Source: Paracoccaceae bacterium (GTDB taxonomy: Bacteria; Pseudomonadota; Alphaproteobacteria; Rhodobacterales; Rhodobacteraceae). From it: 63,586 nt of DNA. A program made the position numbers and the translations under genes. The DNA is taken from positions 1-63,586 of the forward strand of contig JAHYIZ010000013.1 of the NCBI GenBank assembly GCA_019429405.1. Direction: 5' to 3'. The notes below the pieces were generated by a model. That model did not search any database. It was not told the origin of the DNA and saw only the letters and a list, made by a program, of their open reading frames with translations. Below, piece after piece: positions 51,453 through 61,359 of this stretch (its first letter is position 1; every line of letters starts with the position of its first letter).

Positions 51453-53042
51453 TCAGACGCCGCAGAGATGCACGGTCATGCCCAAGGCATCGGCCAGGGC
51501 AGCCTTGGCCAGCATGGCCCGGTCGGCCGCATCCGCACTGTCGGCATAGGCGACCTGAATGTGGTTTGCCCGGTGCCGCGCCATCATGGCATCGCGCGAA
51601 ACGCCCGTCAGCACCGCGTGCATCATCGGCCACTGCGGGCTGGTCGCCTCGGCCCGCCTGCGGCTTTCAGCTTCGGGCAGCGCCACTGCGCGACCCCTGC
51701 CAAGGTCCATGTGGAGCGCCCCACCCTCAACAAAAACGCGGCTCCAGATGATTTCGCCGGGCCGCGCCACGCCGCGCAGCGTTCCGCCGCCTGCGGGAAA
51801 ATACATTGGCGGCTGGCGCACACTGTCGGAACCGGCCCAGCCACCAACATGGTGCGCCGGTGGCGCGGCACCGGAAATTTCAAACAGCCAGACGAACTCG
51901 GGCTTGCCGGCAAGCTCGAAATCTTCGCCCCAGCGCAGATCATGCAAGGTGGTCTCAACCGGCTGCCCGAGCGCGCTATGCAAGCGGTTGATCAGCACAC
52001 CATCCAGCCCCGCGCATTCATCAACCTCATTGAAATGCACGATCGCGCGGCCTTCTCGGATCACGCTGCCATCGGCGCGGGTAACCGGCGGGCGGTCGGC
52101 GTTGTTGAGCATCCCCTCGACCAGATCGGAGGCAGGGCAAAGGTCTTTCAGCCCCTGCTGATACTGAATGCCGATCGCCTCGCAACCAAAGCTGTCGGCC
52201 AGCCGCACCGCCGCCACATACATCCGGCATTGGTCGAGCACCTGCGCTTCGGTCAGTTCGGTGGCGGGGTCTTGCCCAAGGTGAAAGGTCATGCCGCGTG
52301 CGCGCATCCAGTCATAGGCGCCCCGCGCCTCCGCCTCGGGCACCTCGCGCGACGCGAAATAGAGCGCGGATTGCGACAAGCGCTCTTTATAGATGCCCAT
52401 CGGCATCAGAAGTTCGTCGGGGATGATGGCATTATACATGCCCATGCAGCCCTCATCGAAGACCCCCAGGATCAGCTTGTTGGCACGGATATCCTGCGCA
52501 ATCGCCCGCGCGGCGGCGGCATCTGCGGCCGGCACTGCGCCCATGTCAAATGCGCGGACGTGGCGCAGGTTATGTTCGATTTTTCCTGTTTTCAGCCATT
52601 CTTGCAAACCATTCAGGAAGAAATCATCGGAAAAATCCTGGCTCCACAGGGTTGAAAACGTCACCCCCGCCTTTGTCAGCGAGCCGTTGAGGTTCAACAG
52701 GCCCACCAGCCCCGGCCATTGCCCGGCCCAGTTCGCCACCGTCAGGATCGGCCCTTTGTGGGCATAAAGCCCGGCGAGAACGTGGTGCGAGTATTGCCAG
52801 ACCGCCTCGGCCACAATCAGCGGGGCATCGGGGTCGAGGCGCGCGAAAATGTCCATCCCTTCGCGTTGGCTGGCGATGAAGCCGTGGCCCTGCGGCTTGA
52901 CCGGGTGGGCGCGCACCAGTTCGTGCCCCAATGCCGCCAGCACCTCGGCCAGACGCGCCTCCATCGCCGCTTGCGCGGGCCAGCAGGTAAGGTTCGCGCT
53001 TTCGCGCAGGTCGCCGCTCGCGACCAGCATGATCTTGGTCAT
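51453..53042 (-). CDS. L-fucose/L-arabinose isomerase-family protein
   Basis: The 529-residue protein resembles the fucose/arabinose isomerase superfamily: an N-terminal substrate domain ([40 protein letters not shown]) and metal-type acidic residues in the later part ([32 protein letters not shown]). It is not close to classical AraA or FucI, so the substrate, perhaps another aldose, is open. It follows the FGGY kinase gene with 1 bp between, an isomerase-kinase pair of the sort that yields a ketose phosphate. The two stops at 51450 and 51453 nearly touch. Confidence 0.8.
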   Translation of the reverse strand: MTKIMLVASGDLRESANLTCWPAQAAMEARLAEVLAALGHELVRAHPVKPQGHGFIASQREGMDIFARLDPDAPLIVAEAVWQYSHHVLAGLYAHKGPILTVANWAGQWPGLVGLLNLNGSLTKAGVTFSTLWSQDFSDDFFLNGLQEWLKTGKIEHNLRHVRAFDMGAVPAADAAAARAIAQDIRANKLILGVFDEGCMGMYNAIIPDELLMPMGIYKERLSQSALYFASREVPEAEARGAYDWMRARGMTFHLGQDPATELTEAQVLDQCRMYVAAVRLADSFGCEAIGIQYQQGLKDLCPASDLVEGMLNNADRPPVTRADGSVIREGRAIVHFNEVDECAGLDGVLINRLHSALGQPVETTLHDLRWGEDFELAGKPEFVWLFEISGAAPPAHHVGGWAGSDSVRQPPMYFPAGGGTLRGVARPGEIIWSRVFVEGGALHMDLGRGRAVALPEAESRRRAEATSPQWPMMHAVLTGVSRDAMMARHRANHIQVAYADSADAADRAMLAKAALADALGMTVHLCGV

Positions 53043-53043
53043 T

Positions 53044-54657
53044 TCATTCCCCCGCAGCCGCCATCAGGGCGGCATAAGCCTGAAAGTCATCCTGCATGCG
53101 CCGGAACACGGCGTATTTTGCGTCGTGGTAGGCTGCAATCGCACCACCGCGCGGGGCAATCGCGGCCACCGGGCCGCTCATCGCCGCCATCGCCGCAGGT
53201 AGGTCTGCAAAGCCGCCTCCCGCCACCGCGCCAAGCATCGCCGCCCCCAGCAGCACCGGTTCGGATTGGTCCGGCACCAGCACCGTGCAGCCGGTCGCAT
53301 CTGCCGTTTCGCGCAGATAAAGCGCGTTTTTGGCAAGGCCGCCACTGACGACGATCACATCAACCAAGGCCCCGGCGGCGCGCATCTCGGTGATGATGTG
53401 GCGGGTGCCATAGGCCAGCGCCTGCACGGTCGCAAGGTAATCAAGCGCGAGGTCATCCGCGTCATGCGCAAGGCTCAGCCCGCTGATCGCGCCGTGGCGC
53501 GTGGGGTCTGCCAGAGGCGAGCGGTTGCCATGAAAATCAGGCTGCAGATGGCGCCCGCGGGTCAACGTCGCGGTTTCGGGCGCCAATGCCGCAAGGCGCG
53601 CATCAAGCACATCGGTCGGGCGCAGGCCCTCTTTGCTGGCCTCGGCCTGCACGCCTGCAAAAGCGGCGTGGCGCGCCAGCACCGCGTCGATCAGCGCGCC
53701 CGCCGCCGACTGCCCGCCCTCATTTGCCCAGACGCCGCCCAGAAGCACCGACAGATATGGCCCCCAAACACCCGGCACAAAGACCGCGTCCGGCGCGGTC
53801 AGGATGTGGCAGGCCGAAGTGCCCGCAATCACCGCCAGCCGCGCCTCGCTGCCCCGCTCTGGCGCGGCACCGATGGTGCCCAACGCACCCGCGTAAGCGT
53901 CAATCATGCCGGCCGACACGGGCAGGCCTTCGGGCAGGCCCAGTTCGGCGGCGGCGCGCGCGCTCAGCCGCCCTACCGCTTCGCCCGGTACCGCAAAGCG
54001 GGTGCCGATGCGAGGCAGATCCACCGCAAGATCGCCCAGCCCGATCTCGGCCAGAAAGCCCGTGTCCCAGCCCTCGCCGCCGGTGCCCTTGTGCCCCAGA
54101 TACGTCCATTTGCAGACCGCCGAGCAAAGCGAGCGCGTCTCGGTGCCCGTGGCGCGGTGTGCCAGCCAGTCGGGCAGGTCCCAGAACCGCACGGCGCGCG
54201 CCCATGCCTGCGGCAACTCACGCTTTAGCCAGCGCAGTTTGGGCATCTGCATTTCGGGCGAAATCACGCCGCCGACATGCGCCAGCACCGCCGCTCCGGT
54301 GGCATTGATCGCCTCGGCATCGGCAATGGCGCGGTGATCCATCCAGAGCATCACATCCTGCGCCGCCGTGCCATCGGGGCAAACCGAGACCGGGGCGCCC
54401 GCTGCATCTTGCACCACCAGCGAACAGGTGGCGTCAAACCCGAGGCCCTCCGCCGGTGCGTGTATTTCTGCCATCGCATCGCGGCAGGCCGTGGCAACCG
54501 CTGCCCAGATGTCGGATGAGCTTTGCTGTGCAAAATCCGGGCGCGGCCAATGTGCGGCAATCGGTGCCGAAGCGCTGGCCAACAGGCGCCCGCTACGGTC
54601 AAACACCCCTGCCCGCGCGCTGCCGGTGCCCACGTCGATGCCAATGAACACGCCCAT
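53044..54657 (-). CDS. FGGY-family carbohydrate kinase
   Basis: The 537-residue kinase has the phosphate-1 motif [20 protein letters not shown], a substrate region [13 protein letters not shown], the adenosine motif with [32 protein letters not shown] and [20 protein letters not shown]. The N-terminal pattern matches the ribulokinase/pentulose-kinase branch. It probably phosphorylates the ketose made by the isomerase. It begins immediately after the gntR stop and ends 1 bp before the isomerase gene. Confidence 0.88.
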   Translation of the reverse strand: MGVFIGIDVGTGSARAGVFDRSGRLLASASAPIAAHWPRPDFAQQSSSDIWAAVATACRDAMAEIHAPAEGLGFDATCSLVVQDAAGAPVSVCPDGTAAQDVMLWMDHRAIADAEAINATGAAVLAHVGGVISPEMQMPKLRWLKRELPQAWARAVRFWDLPDWLAHRATGTETRSLCSAVCKWTYLGHKGTGGEGWDTGFLAEIGLGDLAVDLPRIGTRFAVPGEAVGRLSARAAAELGLPEGLPVSAGMIDAYAGALGTIGAAPERGSEARLAVIAGTSACHILTAPDAVFVPGVWGPYLSVLLGGVWANEGGQSAAGALIDAVLARHAAFAGVQAEASKEGLRPTDVLDARLAALAPETATLTRGRHLQPDFHGNRSPLADPTRHGAISGLSLAHDADDLALDYLATVQALAYGTRHIITEMRAAGALVDVIVVSGGLAKNALYLRETADATGCTVLVPDQSEPVLLGAAMLGAVAGGGFADLPAAMAAMSGPVAAIAPRGGAIAAYHDAKYAVFRRMQDDFQAYAALMAAAGE

Positions 54658-55320
54658 TCAAACCCCCAGTGCGCGACGCCGCGCAATGTCAATATGTGCC
54701 TCAAGCGCGGCCACCGCAGCAGGCGTATCGCGCGCCAGTATCGCCTCGAGAATCGCGATGTGCTCGGCCATCACGGCGGGTAACAGCGCCGGCAGCATCC
54801 GCGTCTGCGCCAACCGGATCAGCCGGATGCGCACCGAATTGACCCTGTAAATGTTTGCGATCAGTTCATTTTCCAGCGCATCGACCATGCGGTCGTGAAA
54901 TGCCCAGTCAAGCTCTTGCGCGCGGTCTAGCGCGGTTGGCGTAACCCATCCCGTCGCCTCTGCCGCTGCAGCGCGATGGTCAGCCAGCAGCGCCTCGACC
55001 TCGCCTTGCGAGGCAATCTGGCAATAACGCGTCACCGCCTCGCGCTCGATCATCATGCGCAGCTGAAACGCGTTGCGGATAAGGCTGAGGTCAACCTGTG
55101 CCACCTGCAGACCGCGCTGCGGCACCGTGCGGATCAACCCGTCCGCTTCAAGCCGGGGGATCATCTCGCGGATCGCCCCCAGCGGCATGCCGGTGATCTC
55201 GACAAGTTCGCGCTGCGAAACAAACTGCCCCGGCGCGATGGTGCGGGCCAGAAGATGGTCGGTGAAACTCGCATAGGCCTTGTCGCGCAGGGCCTGAAAC
55301 TCGCTCTGTTCGGCTGCCAT
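54658..55320 (-). CDS. GntR-family regulator (FCD domain), third
   Basis: The 220-residue protein has a GntR winged helix (SQRELVEITGMPLGAIREMI, PRLEADGLIRTVPQRGLQVA) and an FCD domain (DWAFHDRMVDALENELIANI, VMAEHIAILEAILARDTPAA). It is first in the operon gntR-FGGY kinase-isomerase and very likely controls it. No transporter gene belongs to this unit. Confidence 0.88.
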   Translation of the reverse strand: MAAEQSEFQALRDKAYASFTDHLLARTIAPGQFVSQRELVEITGMPLGAIREMIPRLEADGLIRTVPQRGLQVAQVDLSLIRNAFQLRMMIEREAVTRYCQIASQGEVEALLADHRAAAAEATGWVTPTALDRAQELDWAFHDRMVDALENELIANIYRVNSVRIRLIRLAQTRMLPALLPAVMAEHIAILEAILARDTPAAVAALEAHIDIARRRALGV

Positions 55321-55593
55321 GGCATTTCCTCGCGGTTTTCGCCCCGGACAAACCTGGTATGACGCCCTGACATGTTAGCTGAACGGTCAGGCGCGCGCAA
55401 GCCGGGTGCCGATCACATCTTGCCGCTTGCCGCGCGCGCCTGCCCTAAGGGGTTGCAGGATATGATTTTGGCGCGGTATCGTTCCCCCTCATGGGGCAAA
55501 CTTGCCGCCGACAGGCAAGGACGCTTGCGGAGGGTTTGCGCGCAGCTGCACTGCTGCCATGGCGCGCGAACCGCCAGTTCTAAGGAGTGCGGT

Positions 55594-57387
55594 TTGCGTA
55601 ACGTATTTTTTCCAGGTTCGATTTTCAGCCTCGGTGGCAGTCGGCGGTTTACCCTTTCGCCTTTGCTTGTGGCCCTCTCATTCATGCCGGCTCCGGGTGG
55701 GGCGCAGGGCATTGATGCGCCCAGCCCCGATCAACTCGCGTTGCAGCGCGCGGCCTATGACGCGGTTGCAACCAAGACCATCGTTGATCTGCAACCTTTC
55801 CGTGCCGAGCAGCGCTTGACGCTTGCCGACGGCACCGAAATGATGCTCGCCTCGCTCAGCCCCGCCATCAATTCGTGGTATCTGCTTGAAATCAAGGCGC
55901 CGGGGGCGCGGCGATCAGAGTTTTACCACCTTGAAAACATCGACACCCGCAGCACCAGGCTGGCGCTGGAGCCTGCCGAAGTGCCGACCCTGCGGCTGGC
56001 GCAGACCGATGGCAACCACGCCTGCCCGATGGTCCAAGATGCGGCGCGGGCGCTTGACGACGCGCGCAAGGCCGGGCTGCCCTATGCGCCGCTCTGCAAC
56101 GGGCAAATCTATCTGCGCAACCGCGTCGATGGCTCGCGCACCAGCCGCGAACGCACCGCCGAATTCTTGCGCGAAAATGTCTGGTTTGGCGATTCGCTGG
56201 TGAACCTCGTCAAAGACACCTTCTATCAGGATGCCTACGCCGAAACCGGCACCACGCTGGGCACAACCGCCGTGGGCAGCGTGGTCGAGGCGCTCGGGCA
56301 AGCGGCGCTGGTCGATTACCCGGTGATTTCAACCTCAATCGGCATGGCGCTTGAAGGCGCACCCGACGGCGGCATGGCGCAAGGCAAATGGTATGCGATG
56401 GCGGGCAACACCGGGGTTTACGCCAGCGTCGTGCAGCCCGGCAAGATCAGCCGCGACATTCTTGATCGCCCGAACGAGACCAATTGGCTGGATGAGGTCG
56501 AGCGATGGGCCACCGCCTACCTCGTCGCCTTCGATCTGACCGATTTCGAGGTCGGCTATGAAGTTGGCACCGATCACCCGACGTTGAACTGGTCGCCGCG
56601 GCCTTCCGGTTCGGGGCGCAATTACAGCATTCCCGGCCCCGATGGCATCGCGTCGAGCACCCCGCTGGTGACGCTGGGCGTGGTCAGCCCGTCGCAGGCG
56701 CACCGCGTCGCCGCGACCTTCACCGGCGGTTACAAGCGCGAACATGGCGCCTTTCGCATGGGCGACTACGCCTTCAGCTACAACGGCCATCATTACGGCT
56801 TTGTCGTCAACGGCGTGGTGCTGAGCAAGCTCGTGCCCGATCTTTCCACCATTTATGTGCTCGAAGACGGCACCATAGGCATGCGCACTTGGACGGTCGA
56901 AGATGAGGTCTTGCTGCCACAGATCCGCTTCGCGCGCCAAAATGGCGTACCGCTGATCGCGCCCGACCCCGCCACCGGCGATTCGGTGCCAGGGCCGCTG
57001 GTGCGGGCATGGGGGCCGGGCAACTGGTCGGGTTCGGCCGAGGCACAACTGCGCACCTTGCGCGCGGGCGCCTGCATGAAGACCGTGCAGGGCCGCCAGA
57101 TGCTGATTTACGCCTATTTCTCTACCGCCACACCATCGGCCATGGCGCGCGTGTTCCAGGCCTACGGTTGCGAATATGCGATGCAGCTGGACATGAACTC
57201 GGTCGAGCACACCTATGCCGCGATTTACACCCCCAAACCCGAGGGCGGGTTGGAGATTTCGCATCTGGTCCGCGCCATGCGCGACATCGATGCGCGCGCA
57301 AATGATGGAACCCGGCTGCCCCGATTTGTGGCATACTCTGACAACCGCGACTTCTTTTACCTGTTGCGAAAGGTTCCGCCATCATGA
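55594..57387 (+). CDS. Secreted protein with C-terminal phosphodiester-glycosidase (NAGPA)-like domain
   Basis: The 597-residue protein is best started at TTG 55594: AAGGAG lies six bases upstream and the signal peptide (GGSRRFTLSPLLVALSFMPA, cut near GGAQ) then starts normally. The last 200 residues, with MRTWTVEDEVLLPQIRFARQ, GRQMLIYAYFSTATPSAMAR and CEYAMQLDMNSVEHTYAAIY, resemble the NAGPA/phosphodiester glycosidase fold, in which a conserved Asp lies in such an LD segment. Cys pairs suggest an oxidising location. It overlaps the next gene by 4 bp. Function is unknown; action on envelope or exopolysaccharide phosphodiesters is a guess. Confidence 0.7.
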   Translation: MRNVFFPGSIFSLGGSRRFTLSPLLVALSFMPAPGGAQGIDAPSPDQLALQRAAYDAVATKTIVDLQPFRAEQRLTLADGTEMMLASLSPAINSWYLLEIKAPGARRSEFYHLENIDTRSTRLALEPAEVPTLRLAQTDGNHACPMVQDAARALDDARKAGLPYAPLCNGQIYLRNRVDGSRTSRERTAEFLRENVWFGDSLVNLVKDTFYQDAYAETGTTLGTTAVGSVVEALGQAALVDYPVISTSIGMALEGAPDGGMAQGKWYAMAGNTGVYASVVQPGKISRDILDRPNETNWLDEVERWATAYLVAFDLTDFEVGYEVGTDHPTLNWSPRPSGSGRNYSIPGPDGIASSTPLVTLGVVSPSQAHRVAATFTGGYKREHGAFRMGDYAFSYNGHHYGFVVNGVVLSKLVPDLSTIYVLEDGTIGMRTWTVEDEVLLPQIRFARQNGVPLIAPDPATGDSVPGPLVRAWGPGNWSGSAEAQLRTLRAGACMKTVQGRQMLIYAYFSTATPSAMARVFQAYGCEYAMQLDMNSVEHTYAAIYTPKPEGGLEISHLVRAMRDIDARANDGTRLPRFVAYSDNRDFFYLLRKVPPS

Positions 57388-58382
57388 ACGTCCTGCCGCG
57401 CATCCTAGCCTGCCTCGCACTTGCCTTCGCAGCAGAGGGGGCCGCCGCACAAAGCATCGCGGAGCTGAACGAACAGATGTTCCGCCAGATGCAGCAGCGG
57501 CGCGGGGTAAGCGCGTCAGAGTTGGCGCGGGTCAAGGAAATCTTCGGGCGCTCGGCAATCATCGGGCAGGGCAACCCGGCCATTACCCGCCACGCGCTGA
57601 CCCCCGAGGAATGTGCGGCCCGCCTGCCCGGCGGCATCGGCTACTATGACAATTCCCGCTTTGAGCAAATCTGCGGCGACAAATACATGGCGCCGCTTTA
57701 CGACCCCGCCACGCAGAGCGCATCGCAGGCCACGGCCTGCATCGACCAGTTCGAATACCCGAATGTGCCCTGCACCTACCCTGTCGTGTGGGTAAAGACT
57801 GCGGAGGCCGCGCAGATCTGTGCCGCCGAGGGCAAGCGCCTGTGCGATGCACATGAATGGGAAGGCGCCTGTGCCGGGGCGCTTCTGGAACCCGATTATC
57901 GCTTTGATCTGGCCTCGGGCGTTTCGCCCTCTGCCGCCGTTTCGCGGATGCAGGCAGCGCACAACGCGAAATATGCCCCGCTGCAAGCCTGGGCCTATGG
58001 CCCCGCGTACCAGCGCGGCATCTGCGCAGCCGCAAGCTTCAAAAGCGGCAGTTGCGATGGCGGCAGCTTCAGGGGCTGTGGCTCGAACACCTACCCGACC
58101 GGCAGCTTTCCAGGCTGCACCAGCGCGCTCAAGGTCTACGATCTGCATGGCAACGCCGCCGAGCACATGAACCTGCCGCTTAGCCCCGACCAGATGGCAA
58201 GCCAGGGCAGCACGACCTTGGGCGTGACCGAAATGAAAGGCAGCTGGTTCATCTGGGATAGCGTGCGCGCCCACCCCGACTGGTGCCGCTGGCGGGCACC
58301 GTTCTGGCACGGCACGTCGGTGATGTCGTCAGGCAGCCACGCGAACTATCACCTCGGTTTTCGCTGCTGCAAGTCAATCTGA
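57384..58382 (+). CDS. Secreted formylglycine-generating-enzyme (SUMF1)-fold protein
   Basis: The 332-residue exported protein (signal peptide ending EGAAAQ, about residue 22) shows a diverged SUMF1/FGE domain: ACIDQFEYPNVPCTYPVVWV, EGKRLCDAHEWEGACAG (the RLPTEAEWEYA block), YDLHGNAAEHMNLPL (the GNVWEW block) and NYHLGFRCCKSI at the end. It has many Cys, among them CC at the C-terminus. The domain also occurs in non-FGE proteins, so sulfatase activation should not be assumed; no sulfatase is nearby. Translation is coupled to the glycosidase-like gene (ATGA). Confidence 0.8.
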   Translation: MNVLPRILACLALAFAAEGAAAQSIAELNEQMFRQMQQRRGVSASELARVKEIFGRSAIIGQGNPAITRHALTPEECAARLPGGIGYYDNSRFEQICGDKYMAPLYDPATQSASQATACIDQFEYPNVPCTYPVVWVKTAEAAQICAAEGKRLCDAHEWEGACAGALLEPDYRFDLASGVSPSAAVSRMQAAHNAKYAPLQAWAYGPAYQRGICAAASFKSGSCDGGSFRGCGSNTYPTGSFPGCTSALKVYDLHGNAAEHMNLPLSPDQMASQGSTTLGVTEMKGSWFIWDSVRAHPDWCRWRAPFWHGTSVMSSGSHANYHLGFRCCKSI

Positions 58383-58414
58383 CCCGGCGCTCGGCGCAGC
58401 GTGCCAAAAGCAGA

Positions 58415-58440
58415 CCGCCCGCGCGAGACTGCGCAGGCGG
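58415..58440. terminator. Hairpin between convergent secreted-protein genes
   Basis: CCGCCCGCGC-GAGACT-GCGCAGGCGG pairs over 10 bp with a single C-A mismatch, in the 85-bp gap between the stops of the SUMF1-fold gene (58382) and the minus-strand gene (58468). A bidirectional terminator is likely; no T-run is seen. Confidence 0.5.
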
Positions 58441-58467
58441 CTTGCATTTCAGGCAGGTCGGCGCAGC

Positions 58468-60198
58468 CTAGCGCGTGTAGAGCGACGCAAGCAGCGTTCG
58501 CGGTGCGGCAATTGGGCCTTCGGAGCTGATAATCTGCGCGTAGTCGCGATCTTCCAGCAGATCGGCGAGCGGCACCGCGCGGCCATTGAGGTAGGCGGTC
58601 TGGCTGACCAGCCGCACACCATGGCTATAATCGGAGTAGTGCTGACCATGGACCGTGGTCAGCGGCTGAATCGGGCGACCGTTGGGCTGATGCCAGCCGT
58701 AGATTGCCACCTGCCCGCGGGCGCGGCGCAGCGCGTTGGTCAACACCAGATCTTTCTTGATCCCGGCCACCAGCGTTCCGTTGCGCAGGCCAGCGGCATT
58801 CGTCTGGCCCTCGATAGTGGCATTGTGCTGGCGCAGGTAACTGGTCGAGCTCATCTGCGGCCCGGCCTGCATCGGGCGCGGCGCCAACCGCACCCCGGCC
58901 TGTGAATAGATGGCGTCAACGATGCGCGTGGTGGGCAACATGAAGCCCAACCGGTCGGCAATTTGCGCTGCCTCGGGCAGGCCCATCGGAACCCTGAGAA
59001 AATCGTCGTTGTCGCCCACGGCGACATAATCTGGCGTCACGCACACGGTGATTGCCACCGTCTTGCCCGACGTGCCTGTTCCGGTCAGGGTTACCGGGGT
59101 CAGCGCGCGCAGAAACTGCGGCACATTACCCGAAAGCACTTCGCGCACCACCATCTGGTCGCGTTCGGTGCCGCTGGCATTGCCAAGCGCCGCGCCGAAC
59201 TGACTGCCGCTGGCAGCGCTGCCCGAACGGCGGGGGATACCGCGGGCCAGTTGCGTCGGGCAGTTCGCGGCCTGCGGTGCACGTGCAATCGCCTCGGCAA
59301 GGTTGCCACTCGGCGGGGCTGCAACCGGGTCGCGCAGGGCTACGCGCTGCGGCGCCGCGGGCTCGGCAACGGTCGCCGCATGGCGCGCCGACGCAGCCGC
59401 AAGCAGCACCCGCGCGGGGCGCGAACGGGGCTGCGGTGAAACCGCAGGCGCAGCAGAGGCGACCATGGCTTCGGCCACCGCAGCCTCGATTACCACGGCT
59501 TCGACCAGAGGCACGGGCTGAGCGGCGGGCTGGCTTGCGGCCTGAACCAGCAGCGCGGGCCGGGGTTGCGGCGCAAAGCTGACAAGCGTCGGCGCCAGCG
59601 CTGCGGCACCGGGTCGCGGCAAGGGGCGCTGCGGCGCCTCGGCGCTGGCCAGAACCACCGGGCGCCGTTGCGGGCGCGCCGGGGCGCTAGCCTGGGCAAT
59701 TGCCACAACAGATGCCGGGCGCCGCACCGGGCGCGGGGTCGCTGCATCGGGGGCCAGAACAGCCACAGTGGTCGCGTTGCGCAAGAAAAGATCGGCGTCG
59801 GGCAGCGGCAGCGCCGTGACAATTTCAAGGGGCGGCTGCGGCACGATCACGTCATGCCCGGCTTTCGTGCTCATCACGGCGTCCATCCGCGCAGGCGCAA
59901 CCGCTATGCGCGGCGCGGATTCGGGCAAGGGCGCGGCAAATGGGATCGGCTCGATTCGCACAACAACCGGATCAGGGCGCAACGCCGCAACCGCCGCCAG
60001 CAGCAATGCAGCGCTGTCAGGTTCGGCACGGGCCGGGCGCGGCAGCGCCAGTGTCAGCGCTTCAGGCGCCGCGTTTACCACCAGAACCGGGGGGGCCGCC
60101 CGCTGCACGACGGCAACGCTCATCGCCGCCAGCGTACCAACAAGCAGCACACCGGCGCTCGCCAGAAGAACGCCCCGGCGCGTACGCCACAGGCCCAT
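58468..60198 (-). CDS. Membrane-anchored Pro/Ala-rich protein with conserved C-terminal domain
   Basis: From ATG 60198 the protein has 576 residues: a basic tip, one transmembrane helix (GVLLASAGVLLVGTLAAMSV), a low-complexity Ala/Pro/Arg/Val-rich stretch of about 280 residues and a compact C-terminal domain of about 230 residues. The latter contains GTSGKTVAITVCVTPDYVAV, GIKKDLVLTNALRR, QVAIYGWHQPNGRPIQPLTT, VHGQHYSDYSHGVRLVSQTA and DRDYAQIISSEGPI. I recall this HG.YSDYSHG type in uncharacterised secreted proteins but know no activity. An upstream GTG at 60240 is an alternative start. The two neighbouring genes face it and may share a function. Confidence 0.65.
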   Translation of the reverse strand: MGLWRTRRGVLLASAGVLLVGTLAAMSVAVVQRAAPPVLVVNAAPEALTLALPRPARAEPDSAALLLAAVAALRPDPVVVRIEPIPFAAPLPESAPRIAVAPARMDAVMSTKAGHDVIVPQPPLEIVTALPLPDADLFLRNATTVAVLAPDAATPRPVRRPASVVAIAQASAPARPQRRPVVLASAEAPQRPLPRPGAAALAPTLVSFAPQPRPALLVQAASQPAAQPVPLVEAVVIEAAVAEAMVASAAPAVSPQPRSRPARVLLAAASARHAATVAEPAAPQRVALRDPVAAPPSGNLAEAIARAPQAANCPTQLARGIPRRSGSAASGSQFGAALGNASGTERDQMVVREVLSGNVPQFLRALTPVTLTGTGTSGKTVAITVCVTPDYVAVGDNDDFLRVPMGLPEAAQIADRLGFMLPTTRIVDAIYSQAGVRLAPRPMQAGPQMSSTSYLRQHNATIEGQTNAAGLRNGTLVAGIKKDLVLTNALRRARGQVAIYGWHQPNGRPIQPLTTVHGQHYSDYSHGVRLVSQTAYLNGRAVPLADLLEDRDYAQIISSEGPIAAPRTLLASLYTR

Positions 60199-60402
60199 AA
60201 AGGCGCCATCTCGCTTGCGCGGCAGATCAATAAAGTTCACGTGTGTTTTTCCGGTCACTGTCCCTTGAGCGAAACCAGTAGCCCCGAAGATAGTTAAGAT
60301 CAAGTTATGTAGGCGGCAATTGGCTTATCCTTGCCCTCGCGGCGACCAACGCCAGAAGCGCAAACAACAATTTGCAGCTGCAGAATATCGGTGGCGGTTG
60401 CT

Positions 60403-61359
60403 TTAGCTGCCGAATCGCGCAAGCGCGGTGGCGAAGATCGCCTCGTCGACATTGCCGCCGGAACCGATCGCTACCACCTGCGCCCCGAGATCCGGTGCAA
60501 ACAGCGCCGCCGCCAGCGCCACCGCGCCGCCCGGCTCCAGCACCACGCGCAGGTGGCGAAACGCCAGAACCATCGCGTGCAAGGCCTGATCGTCGCTTAC
60601 CACCAGCCCCGGCCCGCAGAGCCGCTGCATGATCGGGAATGTCAGCGCCCCCGGCGACGGTGTCACGATGGCATCGCACACCGACCCTGCGCTGCGCGCG
60701 TTACGCTCGATGCGCCCCGAGGCGAGCGACCGCGCAGTATCGTCAAATCCTTCGGGTTCCACCGGGCGCACCCCTGCACCGCTGCCTTCCAGCGCCAGAG
60801 CGATGCCCGCCGTCATGCCGCCGCCGCCGCAGGGCACCAGCACCTCGCCGCGCCAGCCTTCGGGCAGATCTTCCAGCAGTTCCACCCCGATGGTCCCCTG
60901 CCCGGCAATCACTTGCACGTCGTCGAACGGCTTGATCAGCGTCAACCCCCGCGCCGCAGCCATCGCCGCGCCAATCGCGTCGCGGTCTTCGGTGGCGCGA
61001 TCATAAAGCACCACCTCGGCCCCCAAAGCGCGGGTATTGGCAATCTTCACCCCCGGCGCATCTGCCGGCATCACGATGACCGCGGGCGCACCAAAGGCCG
61101 CCGCCGCGCGTGCGACACCCTGCGCGTGGTTGCCCGAACTGTAGGCGATGACGCCGCGCGCCCGCACCTCGGGCGAAAGCGCGCTCAGCGCCGACCAGCC
61201 ACCGCGCGCCTTGAAGCTGCCGGTGTGCTGCAAACACTCTGCCTTGAGCCAGACCTGCCGCCCCGCCAGCGCATCCAGCGCGGGCGCGCCCAGCAGCGGC
61301 GTGTGGCGCACATGCGCACCGATGCGTGCGCGCGCAGCCAGAATATCCGCCCGGTTCAC
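60403..61359 (-). CDS. PLP-dependent threonine/serine dehydratase
   Basis: The 318-residue fold-type II enzyme has the PLP Lys in LQHTGSFKARGGWSAL, ASN-type loop GVIAYSSGNHAQGVARAAAA, and the phosphate-binding loop LVPCGGGGMTAGIALALEGS. It lacks an ACT regulatory domain, like catabolic dehydratases (TdcB) or hydroxyaspartate/ectoine-type dehydratases. It would convert a hydroxy-amino acid to a 2-oxo acid and ammonia. Its ATG overlaps the hydrolase stop by 4 bp, so it is the third gene of an operon with HAD and hydrolase genes. Confidence 0.85.
   Translation of the reverse strand: MNRADILAARARIGAHVRHTPLLGAPALDALAGRQVWLKAECLQHTGSFKARGGWSALSALSPEVRARGVIAYSSGNHAQGVARAAAAFGAPAVIVMPADAPGVKIANTRALGAEVVLYDRATEDRDAIGAAMAAARGLTLIKPFDDVQVIAGQGTIGVELLEDLPEGWRGEVLVPCGGGGMTAGIALALEGSGAGVRPVEPEGFDDTARSLASGRIERNARSAGSVCDAIVTPSPGALTFPIMQRLCGPGLVVSDDQALHAMVLAFRHLRVVLEPGGAVALAAALFAPDLGAQVVAIGSGGNVDEAIFATALARFGS

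Noticed and set aside
57384-58382. A sulfatase-activating enzyme
   Set aside because: The SUMF1 fold is present but diverged, the protein is secreted and no sulfatase lies nearby; only the fold is claimed.
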